A stretch of 12,087 bases of DNA, taken from contig MU130244.1 in NCBI GenBank assembly GCA_015039465.1, positions 1 through 12,087 on the forward strand, written 5' to 3'. The notes under the pieces are model-generated. The model saw only the letters and a program-made list of their open reading frames with translations. It was not told where the DNA came from and ran no database searches. Each line of letters opens with the position of its first letter. The stretch's first letter is position 1. Shown one piece after another: positions 7,998 to 12,087 of the stretch. The DNA comes from Phlegmacium glaucopus. Lineage: Eukaryota; Basidiomycota; Agaricomycetes; Agaricales; Cortinariaceae. A program made the translations under genes and the position numbers.

Positions 7998-8405
7998 CGG
8001 CAACACAGCGGCTGCGTAAGCTCATTGCTCAGTTCACAAGAGGTCTCTTTCCTTCACAGAAAAGATGAGGGTTTTTCGGTATTTCCACTCCAAATTCTAT
8101 TTTCTACCTATTCAAGGCGAGGGTCTGCTTAAGTTATTGAATTATGGACCAAAAACGAAGATACTAAATATGCATTTTGACGTCCTTGAGCATTCCTGTG
8201 CTATTATCTCGAAGTAATCAGCTAAGGCAGTCTCAGGAGCCGCTAGTTAGGTGCCTGAAGCCATCAATTCAATGCAGGAAAGCTGTCAGTTTGGTGCATT
8301 GGAAGTTGTCTCTCTTAGTCGCCCATGGAAGGCGCTATTTAGTGCAGTCCGAGTTGAGTCCGAGTCGTCGGGAGTCTTCATTTAGAAGCAGAATTTTCCT
8401 TCACG
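7998..8405. other. Gene-free stretch upstream of the Gag-like start
   Basis: I see no recognisable gene. If the coding start at 8406 is a copia element, this stretch should contain an LTR and a primer-binding site, but I could identify neither a TG...CA boundary pair nor a tRNA-complementary site, and no second copy of it is in the window. Confidence 0.4.
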
Positions 8406-8525
8406 ATGGCCAACATGGATAGTAAGGGCATTCCAAAGCTTGGCAACGACAAGTATTATTTTTGGTCATACCGTATGGAGAATCGAGATTTGCTTCGAAA
8501 ATTGCAGTTTTGGCAATGCTACGGA
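8406..8525 (+). pseudogene. Copia-type Gag N-terminus fragment
   Basis: After TTCCTTCACG an ATG opens MANMDSKGIPKLGNDKYY followed by FWSYRMENRDLLRKLQFW. The pattern I-P-x-L-x(3-4)-Y-x-x-W-x-x-R-M-x(3-5)-L-L-x(3-5)-L-W is the start of Gag in Ty1/copia retrotransposons of fungi. The reading becomes unrecognisable after about codon 40, although the frame stays open to 8606. The rest of gag and all of pol are missing, and no LTRs were found. It is therefore a fragment; a host gene domesticated from Gag is less likely. Confidence 0.5.
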
Positions 8526-8606
8526 CCACAATTCATGCGCCACACCCCGATCGTGTCCATTCCCAATGTCGTTATTATTTCCTATTTTTTTACTACATGG
8601 GCTTAA

Positions 8607-9305
8607 TATCTTTGGTGTTTCTGTCATATTTGTTTCACACTTGCGAAACACCTCAGCTCCAGGCAACAATTGTACTTTTGGCACATTGGCAGTTCAATCC
8701 TTAGAACATGAATGAAGGTGTTTCGACTAATTATTTTATACTGTGCTCGCGACCCATGGTACACGATGCAGGGAAAGTTAAGGGTAAGAGTATTGGTTAT
8801 TTTCCTATAGATGTAATATGATTGCGGTAGTGTTAAGTTTTAAATCCGAACCTAATATTGTGGATAAAATATGTGCCATCCGGGCCAATGGAAAATAAGC
8901 AGCATTGAAACAACTTCAAACAAGATATATTGGAGTGCTGCGAGCCTGCGACGATGGAATGCAGTGGAAATGAGTTTGAGTCATAGAATAAGACAAAACA
9001 GGTCTAAATGCTTGACAGTACTTTACATGAGGTACCTACAAGTCAATACAGATATCATCACTGGGAATGAGGTGGATGAGGGCAACCAGAAAAAAATAGG
9101 TGCTCGTAACAGTCCCAAATAACGCAAGAAATAAGTCAAAAAGTAACAGAAATTTCATGGAACTGGCACCAGGTTTCCTACCAGCACTTATCAGTCCTTA
9201 TGGCGGAAGTGGCCTTCTGGACTCAAATATTCTAGCCGAAATAGCAGCAATTTGAAGTGACAAGTGCACATATTGTCCAGTTCTGGCTGCCAAATTTTCT
9301 TATAG
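8607..9305. other. Gene-free stretch of about 700 bp
   Basis: Only short frames without motifs are present on either strand. No repeat, hairpin or RNA gene was recognised. Confidence 0.4.
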
Positions 9306-9551
9306 TTGCAGTCTCGGGACCACTATACCTATGTCAGTGAAAAATGCCCATCCTCCTGCAGAGAACTGGTACGAAATTTCGAAATACCTGCCGTCACTGA
9401 GGGGAATGGGCAAAAGCTGACGGCCAAATTAAAACTCAGATCCAGCAAACTCGCAAAGTTTGATAGACAGATGACAAAATCCTGCCATATAGTTCCCGCC
9501 AATGGTACTTGTCTTGACAATGACCGCTACATAGCGCTGACTGCTACCTGA
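9306..9551 (+). CDS. Small ORF, coding status uncertain
   Basis: An 81-codon frame from ATG 9306 ends at TGA 9549-9551. It contains a Lys/Leu-rich stretch (KLTAKLKLRSSKLAKF) and ends with SCHIVPANGTCLDNDRYIAL. The SCHIVPAN part is shared at DNA level with the minus-strand exon at 7866-7997. No domain is recognised. It could be a remnant exon of a relative of that gene; the opposite strand is also open across part of it, so chance cannot be excluded. Confidence 0.25.
   Translation: MQSRDHYTYVSEKCPSSCRELVRNFEIPAVTEGNGQKLTAKLKLRSSKLAKFDRQMTKSCHIVPANGTCLDNDRYIALTAT
9480..9502. repeat. 23-bp inverted repeat, right copy
   Basis: TCCTGCCATATAGTTCCCGC followed by CAA is the exact reverse complement of 7915-7937, with 1542 bp between the copies. 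No target-site duplication flanks the pair. Confidence 0.75.
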
Positions 9552-9572
9552 ACAGAAAGCACGAATTGAAAA

Positions 9573-9929
9573 ATGCCCACCAAATACGAACCCCTCCCTA
9601 CAGAACCTCAGTTCTCTCCTCGGATATCCTCACCCTCACCTTCCTATGCCGTCTACCCACCACTATATCAGAGCGATTCATCTCATTCCAATCAAGACGT
9701 CGAACAAGAAGCACCCCGTCGATCTTGAGTTAGACGTGATCCACTACCTTCATTTGATTCAGATCCACGTTTTCACCAACCAACGCCGTCACCATATGTG
9801 AGAGCAGGACTTTTATTATTTATGGTGTTCTTGTTTTGGCTGGCTTTTGATATGCGGAAAGCCATCTGGGTGGAATCGGGAATGGGGATGAGCAAGAATG
9901 TTATAGAAGAGGTGGATCCTTCATATTAA
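9573..9929 (+). pseudogene. Small single-pass membrane protein gene with one in-frame TGA
   Basis: ATG 9573 opens MPTKYEPLPTEP, followed by a Ser/Pro/Tyr-rich segment. TGA at codon 52 (9726-9728) interrupts. The same frame then continues without another stop through HQPTPSPYVRAGLL, a transmembrane helix (about residues 78-95, LLLFMVFLFWLAFDM) and a short tail to TAA 9927-9929; 118 codons in all. I recognise the layout MP.KY.PLP, Pro-rich linker, PTP....RA.LLLF...LFW as a small intronless-looking membrane protein common in Agaricomycetes, function unknown; the usual conserved RYS.EYKFRPAASP tail is missing or replaced here. TGA follows CGT CGA TCT and precedes GTT AGA CGT, so a CGA to TGA change at a CpG is the simplest origin. 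The upstream half could still be translated alone as 51 residues lacking the membrane helix. Confidence 0.7.
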
Positions 9930-10145
9930 GAATAACTGGTGTGGATAAGTGTGGGGTATTAGGTGACAGTGTGTTGTTATTGCTGATGATTGCTGAACTA
10001 ATTGGTCTTTTATTCTTGGACGCTCTAGGAACTCATCCATAATGCGCTTAATTCGCATATCGGCTTGAACGAGTCAACTGGATTGGCTATCCTGTCTCCT
10101 CGATTAATTCTTTTCTTCGAACGTGTCTGCACACCCCGAGCGGCA
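9930..10145. other. Spacer before the CpG-poor block
   Basis: No coding sequence is seen. CpG is still present here (for example around 10100-10145), unlike the sequence that follows. Confidence 0.4.
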
Positions 10146-10291
10146 GGTTCACCTTTCCTTGTTCATTATTGTAACTTTTAGCTATAATAGAGGCAGTCAG
10201 ACAATAGAGAGATTCCCTGGGCCTCCCAGGTTGCTCTGGGACATCCAGGGATGCCCTGGAATGACTCTCAGGGTTGTGGGAAGCTTGGCAC

Positions 10292-10681
10292 TACATCAGA
10301 AAAAAATAACCTTGGCCTGGCTGGCTCTGGCTGCCCTGGGCTGCCCTGGCCAGCCCTGAACATCTTTGGCTAGGTTTAAAAATCTGAAAAAAATATAAAA
10401 AACAAAAAAAAAATTAAAAAAACCAAATCCAAAAAAAAGTACACAATTACATAAGACAGATGCTGAGATATTAAAGATATTAAAAATATTTAATATCTTT
10501 AATATCTCAGCATCTGTCTTATGTAATTGTGTACTCTCTTTGGAAATGGGGGCCAAAAAAAATTCCGGGAATTGTTATATTTTTTTCAGATTTTTAAACC
10601 TAGCCAAAGATGTTCAGGGCTGGCCAGGGCAGCCCAGGGCAGCCAGAGCCAGCCAGGCCAAGGTTATTTTTTTCTGATGTA
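10292..10681. repeat. 390-bp palindrome (foldback element or hairpin RNA locus)
   Basis: Outer arms 10292-10398 and 10575-10681 are exact reverse complements over 107 nt, from TACATCAG to CTGATGTA outside and ending AATATAA inside. Inner arms 10438-10484 and 10489-10535 are exact over 47 nt around loop AATA. Both pairs share the same centre (10486.5). The 39-nt segments between them (10399-10437 and 10536-10574) do not pair: the left is almost pure A, the right is mixed. The arms contain repeated CTGGCTGCCCTGG-type units. Transcribed from either strand, this would fold into a near 150-bp duplex. No open frame in it looks coding. Confidence 0.9.
10438..10535. repeat. Inner hairpin of the palindrome
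   Basis: 47-nt arms starting AGTACACAATTACATAAGAC and ending in its complement GTACT are perfect around the 4-nt loop 10485-10488. AT-rich, with GATATTAAAGATATTAAA next to the loop. Confidence 0.9.
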
Positions 10682-11176
10682 CTCTGACAAATGCCACCTT
10701 CCTAAAGTAGCCTGAGATCAAAAGGCATTTTCCTGATGCACCTACCATACATTCCTTGCCTTCTTGGCTTCATTGCAACCATTTTAGCCAGCCTGGGGAC
10801 AGGCACTGCCTTCTCTTTAGCCTTCCTCTTTGAGATTTAAAGAGTTGACTGTCCCCAAGCTAAACATGCCACACAACCCTCTTACCAATTAAATTTAAAT
10901 GTGTTGTACATATTTAATGATGTTAAGACTGTTTTTTGTGACAAAGGGATAGCAAGCACATGTCTTTATGAGGATACAGATAGAATACTGAATGTGAAAT
11001 CCAGATAGAAACTGGAGGAAGCAGAAGAATACAAATTCTTGATCCTTTTCCTCATCAACAGATCATCATCAAAAAAAAACATATTGATGCAATATTTAGA
11101 ACCTTTGATAAAATTTCACAAAATACAGATTGATAGCAGAAGAGTTGGAGTAATGAAATTGACATCTGGGAGAGCA
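10682..11176. other. AT-rich, CpG-free stretch without recognised gene
   Basis: No CpG is seen in this stretch. The first 75 bp resemble, with many differences, the reverse complement of the sequence left of the palindrome (10225-10291), so the palindrome may once have been longer. The remainder contains no frame I can support, apart from a possible continuation of the minus-strand coding-like sequence at 11177-11675. Confidence 0.4.
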
Positions 11177-11675
11177 TTAATGCTCAGTTTGAAGGTTTGA
11201 CATTGTCAGGATGGGCTTAACTAACAAGAGTAATCAGAGGCTGTTGGTTGAGAAAATATAATCCAACATACAAAGGTAATGCTCAACAAGCATTTTGGAG
11301 AGTGCAGACTGGAATGCTCTTTTTGTAGATGGATTCCCTAGCTCTTTCAGAGCAATCTCCACCTTCTCCTCTGTGGCGGTTTCCACATATATTCCAAAAG
11401 CCTTGTGAAAGGCATCAATGAAGGAGACAGATGGAGACTGGTACCAGAAGGAATTCTGCAGACAAATGATAAGCGCTGCATGATGCCGAAAAATGAAAAA
11501 TGAGTGATGAGGATGAGTGATGAAGATGGATAAACACAGGAAATGAACCCAACAGACCAGCAAACAAGGTCAAGGAGGGTTTCTGATTTTAATTAGCATC
11601 TGTCACTCCATTGGGGGGCAACGCTCTACTGACATCAGACATTTTCTGCATGAACATCGTAACTTTCTTGCTATT
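11177..11675 (-). pseudogene. Decayed minus-strand coding region, family unknown
   Basis: A block from 11455 to 11272, after an acceptor-like TTTGTCTGCAG, reads NSFWYQSPSVSFIDAFHKAF, then EEKVEIALKELGNP and TKRAFQSALSKMLVEHYL. It meets a GTATGT donor at 11271. Removing 51 bp (11271-11221, ending TTAG) continues in frame for 14 residues to TAA 11179-11177. An upstream block (11675-11589), after CTGAATCACAG, reads NSKKVTMFMQKMSDVSRAL. The helix-rich, charged composition and the 51-bp intron match the coding style of the window, but the family is unknown. CpG loss suggests a methylated transposon gene. Confidence 0.35.
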
Positions 11676-11757
11676 CTGTGATTCAGGGAAGAAGGAATGA
11701 GGTACAGTGCAGGTGGTGATATTAGGATTATGACTTTACAAAAAAAAAAGGAGAGGT

Positions 11758-12087
11758 ACTCACTTCCTGGATGTGTTTTCAGGTTGCCTTGTCATCCAAT
11801 TTTGCACAAAATGCAGAGAGAAACTCACAATCTGGACATATTTTCCAGTTGCATTGTCAGTCATCCAATTTGCACAAAATGCAGAGAGCAACTCACAAGC
11901 TAGACATGTTGTCTTGTCAGTCATCCAATTGTGCACAAAATGCAGAAGGCAACTCACTCGCTGGACATGTTTTGAGGTTGCCTGGTCAGTCATCCAATTT
12001 TGCACAAAATGCAGAGAGCAACTCACTCGCTGGACATGTTTTCAGGTTGCCTTGTCAGTCATCCAATTTTGCACAAAATGCAGAGAG
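11758..12087. repeat. Minisatellite, 61-69 bp units, continuing past the window
   Basis: Five units start with ACTCAC at 11758, 11823, 11891, 11952 and 12021; unit lengths are 65, 68, 61, 69 and at least 67 bp. The best conserved core is TCATCCAATTTTGCACAAAA followed by TGCAGAGAGCA. Units 4 and 5 are nearly identical, while units 1-3 differ by substitutions and small deletions, so the array is younger toward the window edge. On the minus strand each unit begins with GTGAGT and a frame reads LHFVQNWMTD about every 23 residues. Confidence 0.9.

Larger units (their letters stand above)
10146..11370. other. CpG-depleted block
   Basis: By eye, from about 10146 to 11370 there is essentially one CpG (inside TTCCGGGAA at 10566-10567), although the block contains many TG/CA pairs and GC-rich patches such as the palindrome arms. 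The sequence left of 10145 has CpG at ordinary frequency. Loss of CpG with gain of TpG/CpA is the known footprint of cytosine methylation on transposons in basidiomycetes. The block therefore probably begins at a transposon junction near 10146. Confidence 0.65.

Noticed and set aside
7998..8405. 5' LTR of a copia element
   Set aside because: No second copy, no TG...CA boundary pair and no primer-binding site could be identified in the window.
9726..9728. TGA as a selenocysteine codon or alternative code
   Set aside because: No selenoprotein family is recognised, TAA and TAG also interrupt other genes here, and intact genes in the window end in TGA.
10123..10715. Open frames across the palindrome on both strands
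   Set aside because: They mirror each other because of the inverted arms and contain only Trp/Ala/Gly or Phe/Lys low-complexity runs from the repeat; none resembles a protein family.
11758..12087. CRISPR-like array of regular repeats
   Set aside because: The whole 61-69 bp unit is conserved, with no unique spacers, and the rest of the window is eukaryotic. It is a minisatellite.
1..12087. tRNA, rRNA or spliceosomal RNA genes
   Set aside because: I saw no cloverleaf with the A/B box pattern and no conserved rRNA stretch on either strand; a covariance-model search would be needed to exclude short ncRNAs.

Overview
The window looks like a piece of a repeat-rich nuclear genome from a mushroom-forming basidiomycete (Agaricomycetes). 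The evidence is seen in the sequence: genes can only be read by removing short GT-AG introns, most of them 46-66 bp, and the readable proteins resemble families I know mainly from Agaricomycetes. No bacterial operon, ribosome binding site, rRNA or tRNA was seen. Homology statements come from recognition of motifs by eye; no search was run.

Left part (1-2460). A partial minus-strand gene (1-296) faces away from a six-exon plus-strand gene (514-1742) of a conserved basidiomycete family of unknown function. A 217-bp gap that probably carries both promoters separates them. Behind the plus gene lies a weak, decayed coding stretch (1922-2167) and a short hairpin.

Middle part (2461-7997). A decayed Tc1/mariner-like transposase with its 3' terminus (2461-3102) abuts a plus-strand gene of a coiled-coil plus C-terminal-domain family (3155-4535). 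That gene is broken by a 2-bp insertion and a TAG but still has clean introns. Next, on the minus strand, come a small orphan terminal exon (4774-4899), a well-preserved secreted or multi-membrane-span protein gene (5087-6990) with a TATA box, and a less certain three-exon gene (7269-7997). A hairpin-rich, MITE-like segment sits in an intron of the last one.

Right part (7998-12087). Mostly gene-poor. It holds a short copia-type Gag start (8406-8525), a small single-pass membrane protein gene with one in-frame TGA (9573-9929), and then, from about 10146, a block almost free of CpG. Inside this block is the most striking object of the window: a 390-bp palindrome (10292-10681) with perfect 107-bp outer and 47-bp inner arms around a non-pairing 39/39-nt bubble. 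The window ends in a 61-69 bp minisatellite (11758-12087) that runs off the edge.

The genes do not form a pathway. The recurring theme is single lesions (a stop or small indel) in otherwise readable genes beside transposon debris, as expected in a slowly decaying subtelomeric-type or accessory region. I did not find a convincing new multi-gene system; the palindrome is the best candidate for something undescribed.
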